Part shown: one piece after another, positions 8,819 through 18,070 of the stretch
Layout of the letters: every line of letters begins with the position of its first letter
Position numbering within the stretch: position 1 is the first letter of the stretch
Assembly (NCBI GenBank): GCA_020536535.1
Contig: JAHLWZ010001015.1
Coordinates: forward strand, 1 to 28,817
DNA from: Pelomyxa schiedti
Taxonomy: Eukaryota; Evosea; Pelobiontida; Pelomyxidae
Reading direction: 5' to 3'
DNA: 28,817 bases
Position numbers and translations under genes: made by a program
Notes under the pieces: generated by a model
What the model saw: only the letters and a program-made list of their open reading frames with translations
Database searches by the model: none
Told to the model about the DNA's origin: nothing

Positions 8819-11663
8819 TTACCACCCTGATGTTGTTGAGGTTGTTTTGTGCCTATGGGGTGTTGAGGGCACACCGGAAATGGCTTCAAGGTGTTGGTTC
8901 TGCAGAGTATCAAGGGATTCAAGGTGGCGTGCAATTGCATTGAGTGTGTGCTGGGTTCGTGCCGGTGATGGTGATTGTTGGTGTTGCTGGTGCCGGGGTG
9001 TTGTGGTGCTGTACGGGGGTTCGCGGTGAGAGGCGGGTGATGTGTGAGCCTTGCGCGGCGATGATGAGTGCTGTGCTTTGGTTGCTGGAGTTATGGGTGT
9101 GTGTAGGGTGCGGACTGTAAGGGGTTCTGAGGATAAGCCCTGCAGCTTCTTTGCGTAGTGTTGGCACTTCCTCTCTAGTTGTTTGTTTTCCTGGGGTCAC
9201 AGTGAGTTTTTTGGAGGTAATTGCTGGTGGAAGGAATTACTAGTGCAAGTTGTTCTAGTTGCTGACTTAATACAGCCACTTTTTCCGCCTCAGCATTATA
9301 CATTGCCTCGAATTGTTCCAGGGTGTGTAGTTTGGAATGTTCAGCTCGCAACTCTGATTCGAGCCACTCCAAATTGGAATCCATGTGCGCTTTGGATTCA
9401 CTGGATACAGCAAAAAGATTCATGAGAAAAAAGTAGGTGAGAGGGTACAGGTGTTGCCTACAGCAAGCCTTGCTCTCGACGGGTGGATTCTTGAAGTTGG
9501 TTATGGTATGTCCTGGAAATGTAATTAAAAAAACCAGGAGGAATGCAGGTGCTTACAAGTTTTCATTTACAATCCCGTTGAGCATCTGCGTCTTATAGTC
9601 CAAATCTTTCTCCATACTAGTTGCATGTTCTTGCCACTCTTCTAACTATTGAAGATTTACTCACAACCGATGTAAGAGTAAGGTTACTCGTTGTTCAGTC
9701 TTAATTTTTTCTGTACTAGTTGCTTCAAGTCTATTTTTGACTGCTTTCAGTTCCTAATAAAAATGAGTAAAAGTCCCCTGGACAACAGGTCTTACTTCTC
9801 TCAATTTTGTAACCTCAGTTACGTGAAGTGCATTCATTTCCATTTTTTCTTGCTCTCCCTGAAGAATTTTATGTTCCAACAGATGCACTTCCGCCTGCAG
9901 TTTTGTTACACGATCTGCATCTTCGGCTCTTGCTGTTCGAACACGACTCGTGGAATCTTGTTCGAAGGCTAAGAGTTGAGCATTTAAAAGCTGTTCTTTT
10001 TTGACTTCATCTTGATATCTTCTACATAGGGTATGTTGATTAAATTTGTTAAGGGAAAAAAAGAGATTACTGTCGAGATTCATCAAGTTGCTTCAAAAGT
10101 GATGCTTTATCCTTCTTCCATCGATTTCTTTCTTCAGAGTATTGTCGCTTGAGAGTGTTCAGTTCTAATCTGTTGAGTTATTCTTCTTTTTATAAATACT
10201 CCCAGAAAGAACACAAGAAAGAAGAAAAGAGGATATAAAAAAATAGAGTGAGAGATAAAGATTACTCTGAAGCCTGTAGGCTACTTGTCATCTGAGTCTT
10301 GTTGTGGTGTTGCTGTTGTTCTAGAGATGCTATTTGGGCAGCAGAACGTTCTCTGAAAGCATGAGCATCGTCAAGTTCTCTCTGAAGCTGGCTTACCTTT
10401 GAAAGTCTATTACAAAAGGAAACATCGGCCAGACAAGAAGAAACCTTGTGTTCAAGTGTCTCTTTTTCTACTTGAAAAGCCTTGGCAACTGCCCTCTCTT
10501 CCACTATTTGCCTTGCATGAAGCCGTTCAGTGTGTTCTCTTTCGTGTTGCAGTTTTTCGGCCCGAGCTCTTGAGTGTTTTTAAGCTAACTGATGGTATTT
10601 TCAGGAACTTACACATGTTCTTCAATTTCATTTAGGAGTTCTTTTTGCCTCTGCTGTAAATCAGTATTTTCCTTTCCTAGAAGTACCATTTTGGAATCAT
10701 TCTTTTGATACTCCTCTTTTGTCTCTTTTAGTTCATTTCAAATGGAACTATTTAAGAACCGATGCAGCTTTGCATGCTAGAGATTCGGTTGCGAAGTTCT
10801 TGCTCGGTACTGTTTTTCGTGGTTTGAGTTGATTCGTGTTTGCGTAATTCCATTCTCTATAAATATTGTTATACAACCATGGTAACTCTTGGGGTTACCA
10901 TGTGTTCAACTTCAGTTTTTGCTAACTCACATTCTCGTTTTAAGGAGAAGCAAGTAGATTTATATTTTTCCAGTGCCTTCATAGCATTAGGAAGAATGGA
11001 GAGAGCAATGGAGAGTTACTTCTTCTAAACTGCGACATTTCTCTTGATGGGGCTGCTCCAGTTCTTGGAGCAGCTTCAATCGGAGTCTTTCTATCTCTCT
11101 ACGAAAAGGTAACCATCTTGAAAGTGAGAAAATTGAAAGAAACCTGGATGGGATTGTGGCTTCTTTGAATTCATCCAACTCCCTGCATTTAGCCTCCAGT
11201 TGTGACTGGAGTGATTCACATATTTCGTGATGTGTCTGCTCAACCCTCCTCTGTTGTTATATCAGAATAGTGTAAACAACTTTTTTATTTCTTTGTTTTT
11301 GTTTGTACACCAACTACATGTAGACGAAAGTGTAGAGCGGGAAAACAAAACAAAACAAAACAAAACAAAACGCACCTTCGCTTCAACGGCCTCGGCGGCT
11401 GTTTTTTTTGCATCACCAAGTTGGGTCTTGAGCTGGACATTCGCGGCCTTGAGCTGCTCAAAGTTGTAGGAGAACTGCTCGTTGTCGGCCCTCAGCCTCT
11501 CAATCACCCCCATCGCGTCGGCCATCTGCCTGCTCACCTCCCGCGACACCGTGCCCCCACCCCCGCCGAGCCCACCGGCGTCGGCTACGTGGTCGGCCCC
11601 AAGTTGGTCCAGCAGCTCCGACAGGCCCCCTGCGCCGCCGACGTCGCACCCGCCGTCCATCAT
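8819..11663 (-). CDS. Long coiled-coil protein, function unknown
   Basis: Fifteen exons in phase give 692 aa: 11663-11376, 11250-11144, 11098-11020, 10976-10899, 10856-10760, 10724-10613, 10568-10445, 10396-10266, 10169-10071, 10021-9796, 9753-9688, 9645-9557, 9512-9462, 9400-9241, 9190-8819. The N-terminus is Gly-rich (MMDGGCDVGGAGG). Residues about 45-590 are almost continuous heptad-rich helix (for example REIERLRLKLLQELEQPHQE, RQYSEERNRWKKDKASLLKQ, LEWLESELRAEHSKLHTLEQ). The C-terminus is a Ser/Thr/Pro/His-rich basic tail ending in TSTTSGW. No motor, kinase or membrane segment is seen; a structural or scaffold role, for example at centrosome, Golgi or cytoskeleton, is only inference. The 48-nt intron at 10397-10444 could be retained in frame, and the 35-nt intron at 10725-10759 is the shortest in the gene. 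Start chosen at the first of two Met codons after an A-rich leader. Confidence 0.88.
11342..11371. repeat. CAAAA pentanucleotide repeat inside an intron
   Basis: About six copies of a CAAAA unit (TTTTG on the coding strand) lie just inside the 5' end of the first intron (11251-11375) of the coiled-coil gene. It supplies a T-rich tract and makes this intron longer than its neighbours. Confidence 0.85.
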
Positions 11664-12560
11664 TTTCTTCGCCGCGTTGTTGTTGTTGTGGGTGGTTGTT
11701 GCTTGATAATTTTTGCTTGGTACGAAAACCACGATCGTGGTTCGCTGAAAAAGAGTTTCTTCTTCATACCATACACTCTGGTGTGGTGTGGTTGTTGCTT
11801 GTGCTGGTTTGGTTCTAAGGCAGATAACGAGGTAAATCATGCCGATTCTGTGGTTGTCTGCTGGAGTCGTTTACCCCGTGAAAGTAGACACACTGCAAGG
11901 CTATTGCATACCTCCAGAGTAGAAAAAGAAATGACAGATTGGTACATGGAGATAGGTAACTTGGGAGTGAGTCATTTAGTACTTCAAACAAACTTCAGCT
12001 GACAAATAACGGTCACCAAAGTAAAGTAACAGCGCATTCTATAATAGTTAAGCAGAAACGTGCATACTGAGAGAGATACATTTGTGTAAACGCCCTGAAG
12101 AAAGAACATTACAACTGTCTGAAGCTGATGATGGAATCTCCCTTGGAGTCATGTAGTACGGGAAGATAGAATGCAATTTCAAAATGGTCACAGTGCTATC
12201 ACTGTGGAGTACCCACAAATGGAACCGCTTCCTGGTAAGTTGACCAACTCTGACTGATTAAGTCACCTATATTTTGTGTTAAGTAATCTGATAGAACAGG
12301 TCCGGGAGTTCGGTTTCCTATTAGAATGTACTATCAACAGCGAAAAGTGACAAATGCAACAAAATGCTCTTGCAAAGTGGTTCTCTCCCTGTGATACAGT
12401 ATATCTTACTGTATTCTGAAAGAAGTTACAGTCTGTTCTCAAAGTAAGAAAAGAGAATACTAGAATCACGTGTATGGTGGGGAGTGGGAAAAAAACGTGG
12501 AAAACAAAGGGGAAAAAAAAAACCACTTTCAACGTTGTGTTGTAGTTTTCACCGAACACT
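11664..12560. other. Gene-poor stretch upstream of the coiled-coil gene
   Basis: About 900 bp with no open frame of protein-like composition, no recognisable exon and no RNA gene. The first part is the 5' region of the minus-strand coiled-coil gene (CAA-rich leader). The rest is AT-rich and appears unconstrained. Confidence 0.5.
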
Positions 12561-12562
12561 GA

Positions 12563-12708
12563 GATCTGGGATCTCCTGCAAAAAGTGTGTTTTAAATCTG
12601 AAAAAACAGTGGAAACTGACATTGAAATGCTCGGGTTTTTGTCAAGGGAAAAAACGTCAATAATACAAAACAAGGAGGGTCGGTGCTCGTTGCAGGAGAT
12701 CCCAGATC
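12563..12708. repeat. 18-bp perfect inverted repeat with 110-bp loop
   Basis: The 18 bases at 12563-12580 (beginning gatctggg) recur as their exact reverse complement at 12691-12708. It sits just left of a much longer foldback and has the same nested geometry, so it may mark a breakpoint of the same rearrangement. Confidence 0.8.
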
Positions 12709-13017
12709 CACTTTTTCACTAGCTCGAGACGATGCGCCGTGGCAGCTTGGACGTGCCTCGTGAGGGAGTGGGGCGTCGCAGGCACGACGCTGCCCGACGC
12801 CGACGCCGTGCGGAGGTCTGTGCACTGCTTCGTTGGAGTACCACACAGAGTGGGCACTGGCACTTTTCTCGGCTGGTCCGTGAATCAGTTGGAACTGGCT
12901 CCAGGACGGCCTGGTCTCGCTCGTGGCCGCCTTTGGCACGCGGTCCGCCACCAGCATTCCGTAGCTCTCTACGACAGACTTGGCGTCGGCTACGAGCTCG
13001 CGGCAAGATGCTGACTC
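12657..13017 (-). pseudogene. Broken gene fragment, uncharacterised family
   Basis: On the minus strand a protein-like frame starts in the foldback spacer (RELVADAKSVVESYGMLVAD), continues as RVPKAATSETRPSWSQFQL and runs to AEKSASA at the outer edge of the left foldback arm. Exactly there, near 12850, the plausible frame changes to one reading SVVPATPHSLTRHVQAATAH, then RLELVKKWIWDLLQRAPTLL, ending at a stop at 12657. Upstream of the spacer the minus strand is only the antisense of the right arm, so no proper 5' end exists. I read this as a truncated, frameshifted copy. No function can be assigned. Confidence 0.45.
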
Positions 13018-13134
13018 GAGCTACGGAATGCTGGTGGCGGACCGCGTGCCAAAGGCGGCCACGAGCGAGACCAGGCCGTCCTGGAGCCAGTTCCAACTGA
13101 GTCACGGACCAGCCGAGAAAAGTGCCAGTGCCCA
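12851..13134. repeat. Near-perfect 117-bp inverted repeat (foldback) with 50-bp spacer
   Basis: The left arm 12851-12967 and right arm 13018-13134 are reverse complements with one mismatch (12891-12900 region against 13091-13100 region). Both arms encode the same peptide reading outward (MLVADRVPKAATSETRP), on the minus strand from the left arm and on the plus strand from the right arm. The repeat is GC-rich, like the ankyrin genes at the left edge. Confidence 0.92.
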
Positions 13135-13951
13135 CCACGTCGAGAGTGCTGCCTCCTCATCGGCTCCTTCTACAGCGACATCATCATCCGCTTCAGCCAT
13201 TTGTGTTCAGTGCGGAAAGGCACATAACACAACAAAAATCCCAAGGCGCCTATGTGTGCCACACCCCATGACAAAGGCAATGCTGTGCGATGCTTTTCGC
13301 GCAGCTGGGGTTGAGGTAACGAAACATTTATTTAAATCAAAAACTTGCATTCGGCTAATTGTATTCTACAACAACCCTGCAGGTTCACTACGCCGTGAGC
13401 TGCTTGGCTTCCGGAGAAGCAGCTTTTTTAGCAATTGAAAGGGGCATTCCGATCCTATCGATTTCGCCCAATGTTCTGTTTTTTGATGGACCCTGTTCTT
13501 GCCACACAATTTGATATGTTGAAGCCCTGTCAAGGCCTGGTATTGGTGCTGTCCTGAACATTTAACATCCTCCCCCACAGAAGCTGTTCCACTCTTTTGG
13601 AGCTTATGTGTCAGTCACATTTTTAGTGGTGCTACATTATCAATGCCCAGGGGAGCAGGAGTCAGTGAAGTTGTAACCCCCCCTTTTGAAAGTTCTGCAT
13701 CAGATTGTCCCAACCAGGGCTGTGTGGTGTCACTTGCTGGTACAAACCTGTTGGCATCTCCATGTGGTACTAAGTTAAAATAGGCCTCTGTGTTCTGGAG
13801 GAGCAGATACAAGCTGCCCTGGAGAAGGTTACTTCATTAGAAGAAGTGATGATGGAACTCCACCTGGAACAATCAGTTTCAGATTTGCTTACAAATGAAA
13901 AAGGTACTATCATTCCTGTGGGTTTTATTGCTGTCCAGCTATTGGATGTTG
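13028..13951 (+). CDS. Uncharacterised protein with degenerate XPG/Asteroid-like segment, partial
   Basis: Proposed exons are 13028-13315, 13383-13494, 13525-13539, 13581-13739 and 13784-13951, all in phase. The 5' part is the right foldback arm. A Cys pair follows (ICVQCGKAHN), then FRAAGVEVHYAVSCLASGEA, FLAIERGIPILSISPNVLFF and AVPLFWSLC. The pattern 'ageing-V... EA..A.. gipilS...lffD... LPLF..L' resembles the XPG-I region of Asteroid-like nucleases, but the acidic residues expected after pilS are missing and the later GND-like motif reads VSH. If homologous it would be catalytically dead. The last exon is a helix (LEEQIQAALEKVTSLEEV) ending GFIAVQLLDVG at a GTAAGA splice site that lies in the spacer of a second foldback; no downstream exon is evident. 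The 30-nt intron and 15-nt exon are weak. Confidence 0.4.
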
Positions 13952-14071
13952 GTAAGATACAGTTCCAATAGCTGGACAGCAATAAAACCCACAGCAATGA
14001 TAGCACCTTTTTCATTAGCAAGCAAATCTGAAACTGATTGTTCCAGGTGGAGTTCCATCATCACTTCTTCT
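13839..14071. repeat. 108-bp inverted repeat (foldback) with 17-bp spacer
   Basis: The left arm 13839-13946 and right arm 13964-14071 are reverse complements of equal length with four mismatches and no gaps. The left arm is plus-strand exon sequence (EEVMMELHLEQSVSDLL to GFIAVQLL). The right arm encodes the same peptide on the minus strand with three replacements (Thr to Ala, Thr to Ala, Pro to Ala), which account for all four base differences. Confidence 0.93.
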
Positions 14072-14563
14072 TTAAGATGTAGGGTTCAATTCCCACCATG
14101 GCCCAAAAAAATCTCACATTTTTTTTCTCCCAGCAGTATGTCACTCATGGCTGTTTCCAACAAACAAGGTGCAATGCCAGCCTGTGCCTTTTGGGGGGAG
14201 CAGTGAATGCTGGCCCAGAGGAATTTTTTTTGTGCCCAATTTTGGAACGCGAGCTTGCATCAAATCATCCATCTGCAGAAACAATATTCCTCCTTCGTAC
14301 GTGCTTGACGTGATGATGTTAGTTGCCTGCGCTGTTGTTCTTCAAGTCTCCAACATGAAATTCCATTTTGTGGGAAAAATCACTGGGGGTACTGTGCTTG
14401 CAATGCAGAGGGAAAAGTCTGTGAGCAAGGCCACAAGCAACGCCAACAACGTAGCTTGGGCGCGTAACGTACTTGTAGCGCAGATTGGTGAGGGCTGTTG
14501 CACGTCAAAGGAAAAAACTGACGAGGTTTGGGTAACGACAACACGCCGGATTCAGCAAGAAAA
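14072..14563 (+). other. Unresolved stretch with possible exons
   Basis: Between the second foldback and the homeobox gene the plus strand has two open segments of fair composition: 14112-14313 (PEEFFLCPILERELASNHPS after a TTTTTTTTCTCCCAG acceptor-like site) and about 14340-14567 (SNANNVAWARNVLVAQIGEG). They could be downstream exons of the XPG-like gene or of a separate lost gene, but I could not join them in phase. The second segment's stop overlaps the homeobox ATG. Confidence 0.3.
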
Positions 14564-15043
14564 ATGACGCCGTTTGATGCCTTTTTACGCCCTACTTTCA
14601 ATGCCGCAGGTGTGCTCTTCCTTGACCGCCGGGTTATGTGCCACAAGTCTTGCTACGCCCTCAGAAAACGATCCCATTCCCGCCACTGAACAACAGCCGG
14701 AAGCTACGCATGTCACGTTGGAAGTTGGACCCCAGCCTCAACGTCGCCGCACACATAGGACGTCTTTGACCAAGCAATGCCTTACGCCGCTTCGCGCTTG
14801 GGCATTGGAGCACGTTGAGTATGTGTAATTTGTAGCCATCCTATTTCTCACACGAGATTTTAGTAACCTCTACCCAACCAAGGAAGACAAGGCATATCTC
14901 GCTATGATGTCGGGCCTCACGGAAAAACAAGTACACAATTGGTACAGCAACCTCAGGAAGGTTTGCACTGAAAACACAAAAAAAAGTGTCACTTATTCAC
15001 ATAATAGAGAGTGATCAGACCTTTGCAGAATGAACTTTCCTAG
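14564..15043 (+). CDS. Small TALE-class homeobox protein
   Basis: A DNA-binding transcription factor, expected in the nucleus. Four exons, 14564-14609, 14665-14818, 14864-14960 and 15029-15043, give about 103 aa in phase. After a short leader (MTPFDAFLRPTF, then ENDPIPATEQQPEA) the homeodomain fills almost the whole protein. Helix 1 is TSLTKQCLTPLRAWALEHV, the three-residue loop extension with the TALE hallmark is NLYPTKEDKAYLA, helix 2 is MMSGLTEKQV, and helix 3 reads HNWYSNLRK. Trp48, Asn51 and Arg53 equivalents are present. Position 50, usually Ile in TALE proteins, is Ser, and Phe49 is Tyr. No PBC, MEIS or KNOX partner domain is visible, so either upstream exons are missed or this is a homeodomain-only protein. 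The last exon (NELS, stop) is the least certain. Confidence 0.8.
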
Positions 15044-15120
15044 TACAAAACCACCACCTACTACGCCAAGTAAAGCCAAGTGAAGAGAATTGATTCCAAA
15101 GAACCCACACTCTTCTTTTT

Positions 15121-16471
15121 TTAACGTTTAGCAAGGGCAGTAGCACAAGGCATCCCAGATACAGGCTGCTGGTTGCTGTAGTCAATGTCTATGTCATAGT
15201 ACAACCCATTGCTGTTCCATGATGCATCGTTTGACAGAGTAAATATAGTCCATCCAGCTATCCTTTTATCACCACTGCGGTAAGCATTCACAAAATAGTT
15301 GCCCTTTGTGCCCCAGGAATCTGGGGAGTTAATGCCACACTCTGATACCCATATACTCTATTTTTGGTTGTTATGTTAGTTTTTCCGCGTGGAGTGTAAA
15401 ATATAAACCTTTCCAGAGGGCAAGTGAGACAAAGCTTGGTTTGTTGGCCACATGGGGTCAGCTCCATCACTTTGGTCAAGTGACCAGTATCCATAGGCAT
15501 GAGTACCAAGTCCATCATACTAAAGGAATGTAAGAAAGGTTGGAGAGAGTAATGCTGATGGGTACGTAGGATTGCACTGAGCCGTCTGCGTCAGTGGTAT
15601 ATATTACATCGGTATATGATTGTCCTGGGTAATTGGAATTTCCAGTCTTTCACAAGTTAGTGAAGTTAGAAAGCTCCATAACGAGAGAACCTTTGTTGGC
15701 ATGCTAGCAATCCATTGGAGATTAGATAAGTATCTAAAAGATGGGATGCAGTTCTAAGACATTTGAACATTTCTTTCCGGTGAAGATGATCTTACCTTTG
15801 CAGTATCCAGGTAGTTCCATCGGGCAATCCACGGGTCAAGACCATTGAGATCAGGTTCATTACCAACCTCGATAATGAACTATACAAGATGAGAAAGTTA
15901 CATTACTCTTGGCGCCAACCTGTGTAGTGCTGTGAGATGCAATGTAGGAAACAAGTGTCTGCCCATTTGAGAATGTCATCTCATTTACGAAATGCCATAT
16001 TTGACTGGAAGCGGTCTTAGTATCTGCACTGCGGAAAATGATAACCTGTAATTATTTAGCGGGAAAAATACAAAGGAAAATCTCACCTTTGCTCCCAGAC
16101 TGTAGATAGCCGTGTCAACGTGTTGATAGGGAACATCGAATGTTGAAGGCCAGCCCCACTCGTTATCATAGGACAGCTAAATGGGGAAATTAGAAAGCAC
16201 GCCCAACTTGGTGCCAGCGCAACCTGGAACTTCACAACGTCAGCTCGCATCTGTACCATTTCTGTTCAAAAAAAAAACTGTTGTTAGGTACATGTTAAAC
16301 ACATAACAACAAGGTTTGTTTTGTGCGACGAAGGAAAAACAAACAACCAGGGTACTCAAAGTCGTAGAACTTGGGCTCATCGCGAATGATGCACACTCCC
16401 AGGTATGTGCTTGACACATACGAAACCACCAACGACAACAGGAGCACTACCCCTCTCAAAGATCCGTTCAT
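15121..16471 (-). CDS. Secreted glycoside hydrolase, clan GH-A-like
   Basis: Nine exons in phase give 317 aa: 16471-16348, 16261-16224, 16176-16087, 16045-15920, 15879-15796, 15753-15691, 15646-15566, 15519-15409, 15357-15121. The N-terminus MNGSLRGVVLLLSLVVSYVS is a signal peptide, so the enzyme is secreted or lysosomal. FIIEVGNEPDL carries a putative acid/base Glu at about 134 after strand 4, and SIWVSECGIN carries a putative nucleophile Glu at about 245 after strand 7; this spacing and the NEP motif fit the (beta/alpha)8 clan A retaining glycosidases. THAYGYW and IAGWTIFTLSNDASW would line the active site. I cannot name the GH family or the substrate; a beta-linked polysaccharide is likely. 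The F-box gene upstream on the same strand ends 130 bp before the start. Confidence 0.8.
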
Positions 16472-16601
16472 TCGGGTCCCTTTATCAGATTAAAATCAGT
16501 GAAGTGTTTTGTGCCTTTGTGCCAAACGAAGTAATAATGTTTGATCGTCAAGCCTTAATTTGGGCCTATCTCCACAGTTGCAACTCAAAACAGAAATGGG
16601 A

Positions 16602-17967
16602 TTAGCTCTTGAAGATCAGCTTGGCAACGTGAAAAGGAAGTAGTATCGGGGCCAAAGTGACACCTAAGCTTGTGTACAGAATAACCTTTGCTGATTTGGA
16701 AGCTTGCTTTGTCCATGTGAAGGTGTCATCAGAAAGGCTGTGGTAGGTGATAGCCACACAGGGGTGCGATACAATAACACCGTTCCCACAGCAAGACCAT
16801 GCCTTGGGAATGTTTGTATGTGCGGATATTGAGGAACTTACCATAAAGGGGAGACCAAACATGTCGAATTTTCTTGTATGCTTGCCTGTGTGTCCTCTGC
16901 ATGTCATAGTATTTTGCACCGGCACAAATTTTGCTCCACATCCTGGTTTTGAACAGGTGGCTGGCAGTGTGAGCTGCATACGTAAAAAAAAAGGCTATTT
17001 GATGTATCATAAGACTTACTCCAAAGAATTGCTTCAGATTTTCAACTAGCTCAAGGTGTTGGTCATCAAAACCTTGCTGAAGGAGAAGATTTTTCCAGAG
17101 AGCCGGCCTATTAGCTAGCTAAAAAAAGTGAGTTAAGTTAATGAGAGAAGGAAAAACCTCATAAAAAAGTTTGGAAACTTGAGATAACTTACAAAGAGCC
17201 CTCCAATCTAATTTCGAAAATATATACAGTAATAAATTTGTTGGTACATCCATTAATGTCAGACTTGGAGGAATCACCACCCAGGAACCCCCCAAGGTGA
17301 GCTTAGTGTAAGAGTCTCTAGTTGGTTTGGGATTGGGTGCGGTGGCAATAATTGGTGTGTCTTTCCGTGCCGGCATGCAGACACGGGAAGGCATGGAAGG
17401 TGAATTGTCAGGAAAGATTGAATTTCTCTCCTTCAATATGTCTTCAGGGTTTTCTTCCTGTGTGTAATCATCAATCAATGCAGCACCAGTGAGTCCAGTT
17501 AGATTTCCTATTACATTTTGGTCGTTGTCATCTTGTACGATAACTACTCTGCTCCTGCATAGAGGCGCCAACAGCGGAAGTCCTTGTGTGGTTGTATTCC
17601 CAGTCCGGTGGTCAACAATTGTGGGACTAGCAACAATCGACGGCGCCCTGGGGAGAGACACAAACGGCGTGCAAGCCTGCGCGTGAAGTTCAGCCGCACA
17701 CTGCAAGTGTGCCGCTGCGCCACAAACTGTGCATCTGACATAAGATCCACCAGGAGCAGACGAAGCGGAAGAACGAGTGTCCCTCACCAACACGGCACCA
17801 ACGCTATTGCTGTCGCTACTTTGTGTCAATGGCGTCCACTGAGATTCGACCGGCGTGTTTCGCGGCTCACTGTAGATTATGATACGGTGGCATGTAGCAC
17901 ATAGATCTGTGTCTCGTTCATTTAAATTTACTTGTTCCAATTGGTGGTGTGGCATCAAATGACACAT
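16602..17967 (-). CDS. F-box protein with C1/PHD-like and CHORD-like zinc modules
   Basis: Exons 17967-17158, 17118-17020, 16973-16842 and 16802-16602 join in phase to 413 aa; an extra in-frame 66-nt intron (16620-16685) would remove 22 residues near the end. Residues 2-80 hold a His/Cys array (CHLMPHH, DLCATC, YVRCTVCGAAAHLQC, HAQAC) like a C1 or PHD-type finger. A polar linker follows. The F-box is at about 240-280 (LMDVPTNLLLYIFSKLDWRA, LCKLSQVSKLFYELANRPAL), continuing WKNLLLQQGF. The C-terminal module CSKPGCGAKFVPVQNTMTC, then RGHTGKH and AWSCCGNG, matches the C-GC-N-C-H-WSCC spacing of CHORD domains. It is likely an SCF substrate adaptor; the target is unknown. The start was chosen as the first Met before the zinc array; 103 bp separate it from the divergent gene. 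Confidence 0.8.
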
Positions 17968-18070
17968 TGACACATTAGCAGGGCAACCGATGCTACGAGT
18001 AACTCTTAACTTGTTTTGACGAATTTTCGAAGAAAAGTATTTTTTTTCAAAACAACTCGTTGGGAGGACA

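Noticed and set aside
14080-14105. B-box-like sequence (GGTTCAATTCC) suggesting a tRNA gene
   Set aside because: Only three base pairs of T stem form, and no A box or acceptor stem is found at the right distance.
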